Shown here one piece after another: positions 1-8,104 of a stretch of DNA of 34,427 nucleotides. The notes under the pieces were generated by a model. The model searched no databases, was not told the origin of the DNA, and was given only the letters and a program-made list of their open reading frames with translations. This DNA comes from Bacteroidaceae bacterium (GTDB lineage: Bacteria; Bacteroidota; Bacteroidia; Bacteroidales; Bacteroidaceae): contig JAKSLP010000033.1 of the NCBI GenBank assembly GCA_024401115.1, positions 1-34,427 of the forward strand, in the 5' to 3' direction. Each line of letters begins with the position of its first letter. Positions within the stretch are counted from its first letter, which is position 1. The position numbers and the translations under genes were made by a program.

Positions 1-216
1 CTATCAAGGTAGGACGCAGGCACTAAAATTCTGCACCTAAATTGGTGAAGAACCATGCAAAGATAAACCCATTGCTGATAAGTTGTATATCCGTGTAAAG
101 TGCATAAGTAGAAATTAAAAAACTTAAAGCACTTATAAACAACAAATTAAATAGTTAACAAAGTAGAAATATATAAATTGATTTTAAAGAAAGAATCCGT
201 TTTTACTTGGTGATTT

Positions 217-248
217 TTTGCTTCATTAAACATATTTTCCTAACTTTG
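217..248 (+). promoter_or_regulatory. Bacteroidetes-type promoter of the DUF6377 gene
   Basis: The sequence shows TTTG at 217-220, exactly 20 bases, then TAACTTTG at 241-248. This matches the Bacteroidetes primary sigma factor consensus (TTTG near -33, TAnnTTTG near -7). The ATG at 274 lies 25 bases beyond the -7 box, so the leader should be short. It is the best complete promoter in the window. The rest of 1-216 is AT-rich and I see no convincing gene in it. Confidence 0.8.
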
Positions 249-273
249 TACGCTAGATAATCAAAGACATGCC

Positions 274-1980
274 ATGAAGAATTCGTGTTTTTTTCTGATG
301 TTGCTTTTTTCCGTCAGTGCCTATGGCGGTGCACCATACAACCAGAAAACAGCAAAATTGTTGGCGCAATTGGACTCCATTTTACCCTTGCGCGGACAAT
401 ACGAGCAAAACAAATTATTACGAATAGCCTCGCTGAAAGAAACCGCAGCTCTACGGGCAACAGATGAGGAACGTTTTTGGGATTACGGGAAACTGTACAA
501 TGAGTACTTTACTTACGATTCCGACTCAGCACGAAAATATGTGGATCTTAACCTTAATATTGCCCAGGAGCTGAAGAACCAAGATTGGGAGACGGAATGG
601 AAAATCAAGAAAGGCATGCTACTGGTCAACACTGGATTTCTGGCCCAGGCTGACAAGTTGTCAAAGGAAATACGCTTGACATTAACAGATGACCTAAGGA
701 TAGACTTCTATGATTTCATGTTTGCAATGAATATGCGACTGGCACAGTATTCTGACGGTACCCCCGATGTTCAGAAACAATACACCCAACTGTGCTTTTC
801 GTTCCGTGACTCGCTGTTGGCAATCATGCGCCCTGACCATCCTAATTACCTGAGACATAAGGGAGGTCAAGTGCAAGACCGGAAAGAAAAGGAAGAATTG
901 ATACAGGCTCTAGAGCATGAACTGGCCGTATCATCATTGTCCACTCGTGAGGATGCCATGAATGCCGTGGTATTGGGTTATCTTTACAACAGTTTAAACA
1001 ACAAGGATGGATACATCCAGAATATGGCGCGTGCAGCAATTGCCGACATTCATGCTACCAACTCGGACATTGACTCGCTGGACGGTTTGAGCCAAGTGTT
1101 GTTCGAGGTGGGTGATCTGGACCATGCCTATCAGTATATCACCAACTGTCTGAACATCATCCGAACCTACGGAAACCGCGTGCACCTGCTTAGATTGACC
1201 GCCATTCAGGAAAACATCTTCAAGGCCTACATTGACCGCGGTAAGAAACAGCAACACTTCACCCAGCGCATGTTAGTCACTCTGGGATGTATGGCAATGG
1301 GACTTTTCATCGCAGTATGCCTCATCGTACGTTTCATGTTCAAGCAACGGAACAGCCGCCAAGAACTAAACGAGAAAAACATTCTGTTGGAACTTAATGT
1401 CAGCCAATTGAAGAAAGCACAAACCGAACTGAGCGCCACTCACAGTCAATTGGAAGAAGCCAATGCGGAACTTAAAGCCCTGAACACCCAATTGCAGGAG
1501 GCCAATTATGTCAAAGAGGAGTATATTGGTTATGTGTTCAGCATCTGCTCGAATTACATCAGCAAACTGGACGAGTTCCGAAAGGACATAAATCGCAAGG
1601 CCAAGACCAATATGTTCAACGAGATTAAGGAGATGACCGACTCATCGACGGTGGCACAAAGCGAATTGAAAGAGTTTTACCAGAATTTTGACGCCATTTT
1701 CCTGAACGTGTACCCCAACTTTGTAGCTGATTTTAACAACCTGCTGCAACCCGATTACCAGTTCAACCTGAAAGAGGGCGAAGGACTGAATACAGAGTTG
1801 CGCATCTTTGCTCTAGTAAAACTAGGTATTACCGACTGTGTAAAGATAGCCGAATTCCTGCACTGCTCGGCACAGACCGTTTATAATTACCGTCTGAGAG
1901 TTAGGAATCATGCACTAATGCCGGATAAAAAAGAATTTGCCGAAGCGGTTCAGGCCATCGGCAAAGCAACTGTGATATAA
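274..1980 (+). CDS. DUF6377-family membrane regulator with TPR-like sensor region and C-terminal HTH
   Basis: A 568-residue protein of the Bacteroidales DUF6377 type. It starts with a signal peptide (about residues 1-18), then about 300 residues of helical TPR-like sequence expected in the periplasm. One membrane segment follows (around residues 334-355, rich in L, V, M and F), then a Gln/Glu/Leu-rich coiled coil. The C-terminal domain carries a LuxR-like helix-turn-helix (ITDCVKIAEFLHCSAQTVYN). This arrangement suggests a membrane-bound one-component regulator that senses an envelope signal and controls nearby genes. In Bacteroidales such genes often sit beside glycan-use genes, and here the convergent neighbour is a GH31 glycosidase. 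A strong promoter precedes it and a terminator starts right after its stop. The family call is firm; the target genes are unknown. Confidence 0.85.
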   Translation: MKNSCFFLMLLFSVSAYGGAPYNQKTAKLLAQLDSILPLRGQYEQNKLLRIASLKETAALRATDEERFWDYGKLYNEYFTYDSDSARKYVDLNLNIAQELKNQDWETEWKIKKGMLLVNTGFLAQADKLSKEIRLTLTDDLRIDFYDFMFAMNMRLAQYSDGTPDVQKQYTQLCFSFRDSLLAIMRPDHPNYLRHKGGQVQDRKEKEELIQALEHELAVSSLSTREDAMNAVVLGYLYNSLNNKDGYIQNMARAAIADIHATNSDIDSLDGLSQVLFEVGDLDHAYQYITNCLNIIRTYGNRVHLLRLTAIQENIFKAYIDRGKKQQHFTQRMLVTLGCMAMGLFIAVCLIVRFMFKQRNSRQELNEKNILLELNVSQLKKAQTELSATHSQLEEANAELKALNTQLQEANYVKEEYIGYVFSICSNYISKLDEFRKDINRKAKTNMFNEIKEMTDSSTVAQSELKEFYQNFDAIFLNVYPNFVADFNNLLQPDYQFNLKEGEGLNTELRIFALVKLGITDCVKIAEFLHCSAQTVYNYRLRVRNHALMPDKKEFAEAVQAIGKATVI

Positions 1981-2014
1981 AAAAGAGGCGCTTATTCAAG
2001 CGCCTCTTTTTTTT
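1981..2014. terminator. Bidirectional rho-independent terminator
   Basis: A perfect 13-bp inverted repeat (arms 1981-1993 and 1998-2010, core GAGGCGCTT/AAGCGCCTC) with a 4-base loop is followed by a T run on the plus strand and by A/T-rich sequence on the minus strand. It lies between convergent stop codons at 1980 and 2017 and can end transcription of both the DUF6377 gene and the kinase-GH31 operon. Confidence 0.93.
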
Positions 2015-2016
2015 AT

Positions 2017-4914
2017 TTAAAGGTTGACTGTAACAGCCTCACCCTTATACTCTATCAACTTACCCTCTGGATTCTCCAGATTCAAGTTCATTGGCTTATC
2101 TTTAGAGACAACCACTACATTGAAACGGCGGTTCTTCAACATTCCCTTGAACTCGCCCTGACGCTTACCGATGGTCAACGTCTTAGTGGCATCGTTGTAC
2201 TGGATATCGATAGTAGCGTAAGCACCCTTCTCATAATTGTAGTTTGTGCCCTCATCCTCGTACAACTGGAACTGGCCGTCAGCGCCCTGGTATACATATA
2301 GGTTAACCAATTCGGCTGGGTTTTCATCGCTCCACTCCATCGCAGGACCGAAAGGAATAATAGCACCCTCGCGAACATAAACAGGGATACGGTTGTAGGG
2401 AGCATCCACGGTTTTCTTCTGGCCACCATCAATGTATGCACCGGTATACAGGTCATACCATCCACAAGTAGCAGGGAAGTAAACATCACGGGTACGAGCC
2501 TTATAATAGCCTACAGGACAAGCCATCAATGCAGGACCGAACATCCACTGATCAGCTATATTGTTCACCTTAGCATCCTTTCCAAAGTCCATAACCAAGC
2601 CACGCATCAGGGTATAATCCCTGAAATGAGCCCAACCTGCCAAAGAATACAGGTATGGCATCAGATGGTAGCGAAGATTATCATAATAGACAAAGGACTG
2701 ATAAGCAGGATGGTTATCTGGTGCTATGTTCCATATCTCACGCAATGGCCACTGGCCGTGAGCACGATACAGAGGAACAAAGCAACCGAACTGGTTCCAT
2801 CGGGTCTGAAGCTCTCTCCATTCCTTCAGGTCCTCATTCTCCACACCAGCCTGGTCGAAAATGGTCTGAGCTGCCACATAACGTTTCTCCACACAGAAAC
2901 CACCGTTATCCATTCCCCAGAATGGAATACCACTCATGCTGTAGTTCATACCGGCAGTCATCTGCGCACGCATATCCTCCCAACGGGTACCGATATCACC
3001 ACTCCAGGTAGCAGTGCTGTAACGCTGCTCACCGGCAAAACCGCTACGGGTCAAAAGGAACACGCGCTGGTTTGGATTCACGCTACGCTGGCCGTTATAG
3101 ATAGCATCAGCATTAACAATGGAATAAGCATTGAAATACTCGGTACTTGAACCCAAAGCGGTAGGACCACTCAAAGCCTTGCGATACCACATAGGAGTGC
3201 AGTCACGCACATTTGGCTCGCTGGCATCCATCCACCAGGCATCTATGCCTTGATTGTACTTAGAGTACAATTTCTCGTTCATCTGACGCCAGAACATATC
3301 GCGTGCACCCGCATCATAAGCATCATAGAATGAACCCATGAAGCCCAGCCAGTCATAGATGCTGTCCTTTACAGCCTGACCGTAGATCCAGCCGTTCTTA
3401 TCTAACTCCTTATAATTATTGGTGGTGCAGTAGAACTTAGGCCAAACCGAGATCATAAAACGTCCGTGCATAGCATGTACACTGTCTATCATGGCCTGTG
3501 GATTTGGATAGCGTGAAGCCTCAAACTCATGGTCACCCCATGAATCCAAAGGCCAGTAGTTCCAGTCTTGAACGATGTTATCCACTGGGATGTGACGCTT
3601 ACGGAACTCAGCCAGGGTGTTCTCCACCTCGCCAGAAGTTTTATAGCGCTCACGGCTCTGCCAGTAACCCAACACCCACTTAGGCATAACCTGTGCCTTA
3701 CCGGTCAATGTACGGTAACCACTGATAACCTGATCCATATCATTTCCGGCAATGAAATAGTAATCCATATCACGAGCCATCTCACTCCAGACGCTCAGAC
3801 GGCCCTGTTCCTCTTCGGTTTGAGGAACAGCTGCACGCAAACCGCAATAAGAGGTTCCACCATCAGGTTCCCACTCAATACGAATAGGAGTCTTCTCGCC
3901 CTGAGTCAGCGGACAGTCAAACTTCCAAGCATTTGGGTTCCAAGCTGTACGCCAACGCTCAGCAACAACCTGCTGATTGTTGATGAACACCTTAGTATAA
4001 CCTGCATAATATAGGATGAAATGGTAGTTGGAGGTGGTTGGTGATTCCAAATAGCCTTCATACACCACCTTTGCCCCATCTAAATTTATATCCTTAGGCA
4101 GGCCATCCATAGCGAATGCATGCTCATAATACAAGCTATCCTCATTCTGCACCAGTGTTTTACCCTTAGCATCGGTATAGGTACCTGTCAAATGGCCCTG
4201 ATTACCATCCTTATCATACAAGGTAAAGGCCTTGTGCAACTGCAGGTAATCATTCGGATTTCCCCAACGGCAATAAGAATAGCTGTCCCACAGAATACCA
4301 TAATTCTTATTACTCATCACGAAAGGAACAGCAACCTTGGTATTGTACTGGAACAGATCCTCGTTCTTTCCCTTCATGTTATACTCCTCTGACTGGTGCT
4401 GTCCCAATCCATAGAAAGCCTCATCATCAGGGCTGTCGAACTGTACGTGCCAGGTCCAGGCATTTCGTTGCTCATCGGTCAGTGTACCCACACCAATCTC
4501 GCGTTCAGGCACACAGAACGGTTCAAATGTCTTACCATTCTCTGCAGTCTCCTTAAGTAGCGCATTTCCCTGTGCATCAAAGAATTCCACACGACCATTT
4601 GACTTGTCAACAATAGCAGTCACACCTTTAGCAGCCACTATAACCTTGCCGTCTTTTTCTGTTACAGAATACTCAGGCTTGGCATCCTGAGGAACAACCA
4701 TTAAACTGGGCTTCTTCTGTGGCAATACATCTTCATGAGTGGCGCGCACACGAATGATGTAATCGTTCACAACCTGCAGACTAACCAGCTTGGCACCATT
4801 TTCAGAAGGATTCTCCACTTTCACAAGCACCTGATTGTCATCACCCTGAGAGGCACATGACACGGTCATCGCTCCTACGAGCAGCAGATCAATAAGTGTT
4901 TTTGTAAATTTCAT
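2017..4914 (-). CDS. Glycoside hydrolase family 31 lipoprotein with PA14 domain (probable alpha-xylosidase)
   Basis: A 965-residue GH31 enzyme. The N-terminus is a lipoprotein signal with lipid-attached Cys20 (AMTVSC), so it should be membrane anchored on the periplasmic or surface side. A GH31 N-terminal beta-sandwich is followed by a PA14-like insert (roughly residues 240-370), then the TIM barrel and C-terminal beta domains. The catalytic nucleophile is Asp563 in WWMDASEPN and the acid/base is Asp640 in SGDIGTRWEDM. A PA14 insert in GH31 is characteristic of alpha-xylosidases acting on xyloglucan side chains, such as the Bacteroides ovatus enzyme, so that is the best specificity guess; alpha-glucosidase activity cannot be excluded. 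The gene starts 27 bases after the nucleoside kinase stop, with AAGAAAG just upstream of ATG, so the two are probably cotranscribed. No SusC/SusD pair is visible here. Confidence 0.9.
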   Translation of the reverse strand: MKFTKTLIDLLLVGAMTVSCASQGDDNQVLVKVENPSENGAKLVSLQVVNDYIIRVRATHEDVLPQKKPSLMVVPQDAKPEYSVTEKDGKVIVAAKGVTAIVDKSNGRVEFFDAQGNALLKETAENGKTFEPFCVPEREIGVGTLTDEQRNAWTWHVQFDSPDDEAFYGLGQHQSEEYNMKGKNEDLFQYNTKVAVPFVMSNKNYGILWDSYSYCRWGNPNDYLQLHKAFTLYDKDGNQGHLTGTYTDAKGKTLVQNEDSLYYEHAFAMDGLPKDINLDGAKVVYEGYLESPTTSNYHFILYYAGYTKVFINNQQVVAERWRTAWNPNAWKFDCPLTQGEKTPIRIEWEPDGGTSYCGLRAAVPQTEEEQGRLSVWSEMARDMDYYFIAGNDMDQVISGYRTLTGKAQVMPKWVLGYWQSRERYKTSGEVENTLAEFRKRHIPVDNIVQDWNYWPLDSWGDHEFEASRYPNPQAMIDSVHAMHGRFMISVWPKFYCTTNNYKELDKNGWIYGQAVKDSIYDWLGFMGSFYDAYDAGARDMFWRQMNEKLYSKYNQGIDAWWMDASEPNVRDCTPMWYRKALSGPTALGSSTEYFNAYSIVNADAIYNGQRSVNPNQRVFLLTRSGFAGEQRYSTATWSGDIGTRWEDMRAQMTAGMNYSMSGIPFWGMDNGGFCVEKRYVAAQTIFDQAGVENEDLKEWRELQTRWNQFGCFVPLYRAHGQWPLREIWNIAPDNHPAYQSFVYYDNLRYHLMPYLYSLAGWAHFRDYTLMRGLVMDFGKDAKVNNIADQWMFGPALMACPVGYYKARTRDVYFPATCGWYDLYTGAYIDGGQKKTVDAPYNRIPVYVREGAIIPFGPAMEWSDENPAELVNLYVYQGADGQFQLYEDEGTNYNYEKGAYATIDIQYNDATKTLTIGKRQGEFKGMLKNRRFNVVVVSKDKPMNLNLENPEGKLIEYKGEAVTVNL

Positions 4915-4941
4915 CTTTCTTATTGTTATTTATGTATAGAA

Positions 4942-5907
4942 TCAATAATTAAATCCACTGCCACCCAGGAACTCACGGAGGAGCGAGGTACGTGGAATAT
5001 CCTCGTCCGACACCGGTTCGAAGCTCTGCACAGCACGCAGCAGGCGCTGAGCTACCGGATAGGCCTCATCACCAGAAGGAACTGCAGCCAACAGCGGCTC
5101 TGCCTTGGTACGCATCACCGCCAGCTCCATATTAATGATGGTATTGAAATGAGCCATGGCCTCACCCTGGAAAGGCTCAATCCAGATCTTTTCTCCCTCG
5201 CAAACCGAAGGCCACTGCTTGATGGTCTGCTCTACGGTAAAAGCTCCCTTGTTGCTGTCACGGATAATACGACGCAACAGACGAATGTCCTGCATCGGAA
5301 TTACCGTGCCGTCACTCATAGTCATATTGGTCATCACTGCAATGTAAATCTTGTACTTCACATCATCAGGCAACTGACTGGTTAGCATAGGATTCAAGGC
5401 ATGAATGCCTTCGATAATCAGCACCGTCCCGTCATCCATTTTCATGCGGTTTCCCCGGTATTCACGCTTGCCCGTAGTGAAATTATAGGTAGGCGTAGAA
5501 ACCTCTTCCCCTGCCAGCAAAGCCTTCAGATCATGATCCAATAAAGCTAAATCCATGGCCTGAATGTTATCGAAGTCATAGCGTCCGTCAGGGAATTTAG
5601 GAGTGTCCTCACGGTTCACAAAATAATCATCAGTAGAAAAAGAAATAGGTTTGATGCCGCATGTCAGCAACTGGATGCTCAAACGCTTGCAAAAAGTAGT
5701 CTTTCCGCTGCTGGAAGGCCCTGTAATCAGTACAATTTTCACGGGATTGTCCGAGTAGAAACGGCGCTCAATCTCCTCGGTCATCTTTACAATATTTTTT
5801 TCCTGATTAGCCTCGGCCACCTGTATCCATAATTTTGCATAGCCGCTTTGAATAACTTCATTCAGTTCATCGACATTTGAAAGGCTTGTTATTGTGTTCC
5901 AATTCAT
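4942..5907 (-). CDS. Nucleoside (uridine-like) kinase, short form without the N-terminal TGS/ThrRS-like region
   Basis: A 321-residue P-loop kinase of the uridine kinase/phosphoribulokinase fold. Walker A is GPSSSGKT at residues 63-70. The conserved downstream blocks are present: STDDYFVNREDTP, YDFDNIQAMD, PTYNFTTGKR and VLIIEGIHALNP. These match the C-terminal kinase half of the roughly 550-residue nucleoside kinase widespread in Bacteroidales, which adds a TGS plus threonyl-tRNA-synthetase-like region in front. Here the protein begins about 60 residues before Walker A, and only a divergent promoter region precedes it, so the N-terminal half is missing rather than overlooked. The expected reaction is phosphorylation of a nucleoside such as uridine, but the substrate is not proven. 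It is the first gene of an operon with the GH31 gene. Confidence 0.82.
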   Translation of the reverse strand: MNWNTITSLSNVDELNEVIQSGYAKLWIQVAEANQEKNIVKMTEEIERRFYSDNPVKIVLITGPSSSGKTTFCKRLSIQLLTCGIKPISFSTDDYFVNREDTPKFPDGRYDFDNIQAMDLALLDHDLKALLAGEEVSTPTYNFTTGKREYRGNRMKMDDGTVLIIEGIHALNPMLTSQLPDDVKYKIYIAVMTNMTMSDGTVIPMQDIRLLRRIIRDSNKGAFTVEQTIKQWPSVCEGEKIWIEPFQGEAMAHFNTIINMELAVMRTKAEPLLAAVPSGDEAYPVAQRLLRAVQSFEPVSDEDIPRTSLLREFLGGSGFNY

Positions 5908-5932
5908 CGTACTACATTTCCTGTTTTGGCAA

Positions 5933-5940
5933 CAAAGTTA
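5933..5940 (-). promoter_or_regulatory. -7 box for the kinase-GH31 operon
   Basis: Read on the minus strand this is TAACTTTG, matching TAnnTTTG, 25 bases upstream of the kinase ATG. No clear TTTG is found at the -33 spacing, so the call rests on the -7 box. Confidence 0.55.
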
Positions 5941-5984
5941 AACTAAAATCTTTATAAAATGACGATTTTGAGGCAAATTTATGT

Positions 5985-5992
5985 TATCTTTG
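5985..5992 (+). promoter_or_regulatory. -7 box for the metF cluster
   Basis: TATCTTTG matches TAnnTTTG and lies 22 bases upstream of the metF ATG. The nearest TTTG (5967-5970) is only 14 bases away, shorter than the usual 19-21. The 107-base gap thus holds two divergent promoters. Confidence 0.55.
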
Positions 5993-6014
5993 TACGCTGA
6001 AATCAAAGAAGAGT

Positions 6015-6968
6015 ATGAATAGTGTTATTGACTTAATACACCAGGAGGATAAAACTGCATTCTCGTTTGAAGTATTACCGCCGCTGAAAGGTAACGGTAC
6101 CGACCAGCTGTTCCGCAATATTGACAAATTAATGGAGTTTGATCCCCAATATATCAATATTACCACCCATCGAAGCGAGTTCGTATACAGGGAAGATGCC
6201 GACGGCCGTTTTATCCGTGAGCGCCAGCGCAAGCGTCCCGGTACAGTGGCAGTCGCTGCCGCCATTCATAACCGCTATGGAATAAAGGTGGTTCCACATA
6301 TGGTATGCAGCGGTTTCAGCCGTGAATCGATTGAGTACATGCTGCTGGACTTGCAGTTTTTGGGAGTGAACGACTTGCTGGTACTTCGTGGCGATAAGGC
6401 CAAGGATGACCGTGTGTTTACCCCAGAGCCAAACGGCCCATCACACGCCATCGACCTTCAGGATCAGATTAATGATTTCAATGCTGGCAGATTTATAGAC
6501 GGTTCTACCATCAAGGTGCCAGGACAATTCTCATATGGAGTGGCCTGCTATCCAGAGAAGCATGAGGAATCGCCCAACGCAGAACAAGACCTATATTGGC
6601 TGAAAAAGAAGGTGGAGGCTGGTGCCCAGTATGCCGTAACCCAGATGTTCTTTGACAACCGCAAATATTTTGACTTTGTGGAGCGTGCTAGAAAAGCAGG
6701 CATTAATGTGCCTATCATTCCAGGCATCAAGCCCTTTGCCAAACTAAGCCAGTTGAGTGTGGTTCCTAAGACCTTCCATCTGGATTTGCCTCAGGAATTA
6801 ACCACCGAGGCTTTAAAATGCAAGAATGACGAGGATGCTAAGGCTTTAGGTATTGAATGGTGTGCAGCTCAATGCCAGGAATTGATTGCTCACGGAGTAC
6901 CGAGCATTCATTTCTACACCATTGGTGCAGTAGACAGTATAGCCCGAGTAGCCCAAAGAATATATTGA
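6015..6968 (+). CDS. metF: Methylenetetrahydrofolate reductase
   Basis: A 317-residue MetF, normal size for bacteria. It reduces 5,10-methylenetetrahydrofolate to 5-methyltetrahydrofolate, the methyl donor for methionine synthesis, using FAD, in the cytoplasm. Family hallmarks are FSFEVLPPLKG near the N-terminus with the catalytic Glu, the NITTHRSEF block, LLVLRGDKAKDD, FSYGVACYPEKHEE, TQMFFDN and the PIIPGIKP segment. The start is supported by the -7 box 22 bases upstream and by conservation from the first residues. The stop codon is one base from the holB ATG, so the two are cotranscribed, although they share no pathway. Confidence 0.95.
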   Translation: MNSVIDLIHQEDKTAFSFEVLPPLKGNGTDQLFRNIDKLMEFDPQYINITTHRSEFVYREDADGRFIRERQRKRPGTVAVAAAIHNRYGIKVVPHMVCSGFSRESIEYMLLDLQFLGVNDLLVLRGDKAKDDRVFTPEPNGPSHAIDLQDQINDFNAGRFIDGSTIKVPGQFSYGVACYPEKHEESPNAEQDLYWLKKKVEAGAQYAVTQMFFDNRKYFDFVERARKAGINVPIIPGIKPFAKLSQLSVVPKTFHLDLPQELTTEALKCKNDEDAKALGIEWCAAQCQELIAHGVPSIHFYTIGAVDSIARVAQRIY

Positions 6969-6969
6969 T

Positions 6970-8100
6970 ATGTTTTTCAAGGATGTAGTAGGACAAGAAC
7001 AGGTTAAGGAGCGCCTCATCAAGGAAGCGAAGGAAGGACGTGTGGCCCACGCATTGCTCTTCACCGGACCGGAAGGCTCCGGGAAATTAGCCATGTCCAT
7101 CGCCTATGCCCGTTATCTGTGCTGCCAGCATCCCGGAGAAAACGATGCCTGCGGACAATGCCCTAGTTGCAAGATGTTCAATCAATTGGGGCATCCAGAT
7201 TTGCACTTCGTGTTCCCAGTAGTCAACAAAAGTAAAACATCGGGCAAGAAGACCAGTTGCGATGACCTGTTACCGGAATGGCGTCAACTGCTGACAGAGA
7301 CACCTTACTTCAACCTGAACCATTGGCTATCGGCCATGGGAGCAGAGAACCAGCAGGCCACCATCTACACTCAGGAGAGCGAAAGCATCCAGCACAAACT
7401 CATGCTGATGTCCAGTCAAGGTGGATATAAGGTTATGATTGTTTGGTTGCCCGAGAAAATGCAGGAAGAATGTAGCAACAAGATTCTGAAACTGCTGGAA
7501 GAGCCCCCTTCAAAGACGGTATTTATCCTGGTCAGTGAACAGCCAGAGCAATTATTGCAGACCATCAGAAGCCGAACCCAGCAGATAGAGTTCAAGCGTT
7601 TAGATGCGAATCTCATTGCTGCACAGTTACAGCAGAACCTAGGCATCAAGGAATCGGATGCCAAACGCATCGGACATATAGCCAATGGCAGTTATTTACG
7701 GGCATTGGAGGCCATTCACATCAATCAGGATCAGGCCCTGTTCTTTGATATGTTTGTGATGCTGATGCGATTCGCCTATGCCCGAAAGGTGCGGGAAATG
7801 AAACAGTGGAGTGAACAGGTAGCTTCATGGGGCCGGGAACGGCAAAAGAATTTTCTAACCTATTGTCAGCAGCTGGTAAGAGAGAATTTTATTTACAACT
7901 TTCACGACGAGCGCCTGAACTACATGAACGAGACGGAGAGCCAGTTCTCCACCAAGTTCGCCCGGTTCATCAACGAACGCAACGTGATGGGAATTATGGA
8001 TGAATTAACTGAAGCACAACGCCACATCGAACAGAACGTAAATGCCAAAATGGTGTTCTTCGATTTTGCATTAAAGATGATTGTGCTTCTTATACAATAA
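6970..8100 (+). CDS. holB: DNA polymerase III subunit delta' (clamp-loader)
   Basis: A 376-residue clamp-loader protein of the HolB/DnaX AAA+ family. The N-terminus FFKDVVGQEQVKERL, a zinc-binding Cys set (C51/C52, C61, C64, C67) and the sensor segment TIRSRTQQIEF are family features. The P-loop reads GPEGSGKL (residues 33-40), with Leu where an active ATPase has Ser or Thr; this fits delta', which acts as a stator and need not hydrolyse ATP, and argues against tau/gamma. DnaX would also be longer. It would act in loading the sliding clamp at the replication fork. It follows metF by one base and precedes ricT by four. Confidence 0.9.
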   Translation: MFFKDVVGQEQVKERLIKEAKEGRVAHALLFTGPEGSGKLAMSIAYARYLCCQHPGENDACGQCPSCKMFNQLGHPDLHFVFPVVNKSKTSGKKTSCDDLLPEWRQLLTETPYFNLNHWLSAMGAENQQATIYTQESESIQHKLMLMSSQGGYKVMIVWLPEKMQEECSNKILKLLEEPPSKTVFILVSEQPEQLLQTIRSRTQQIEFKRLDANLIAAQLQQNLGIKESDAKRIGHIANGSYLRALEAIHINQDQALFFDMFVMLMRFAYARKVREMKQWSEQVASWGRERQKNFLTYCQQLVRENFIYNFHDERLNYMNETESQFSTKFARFINERNVMGIMDELTEAQRHIEQNVNAKMVFFDFALKMIVLLIQ

Positions 8101-8104
8101 CGAT

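Noticed and set aside
23..154. Minus-strand frame ending in NLGAEF, like an outer-membrane protein C-terminus
   Set aside because: An in-frame stop lies only about 44 codons upstream, with no ATG; the frame cannot be the end of a barrel protein that comes from elsewhere in the window. Chance likely.
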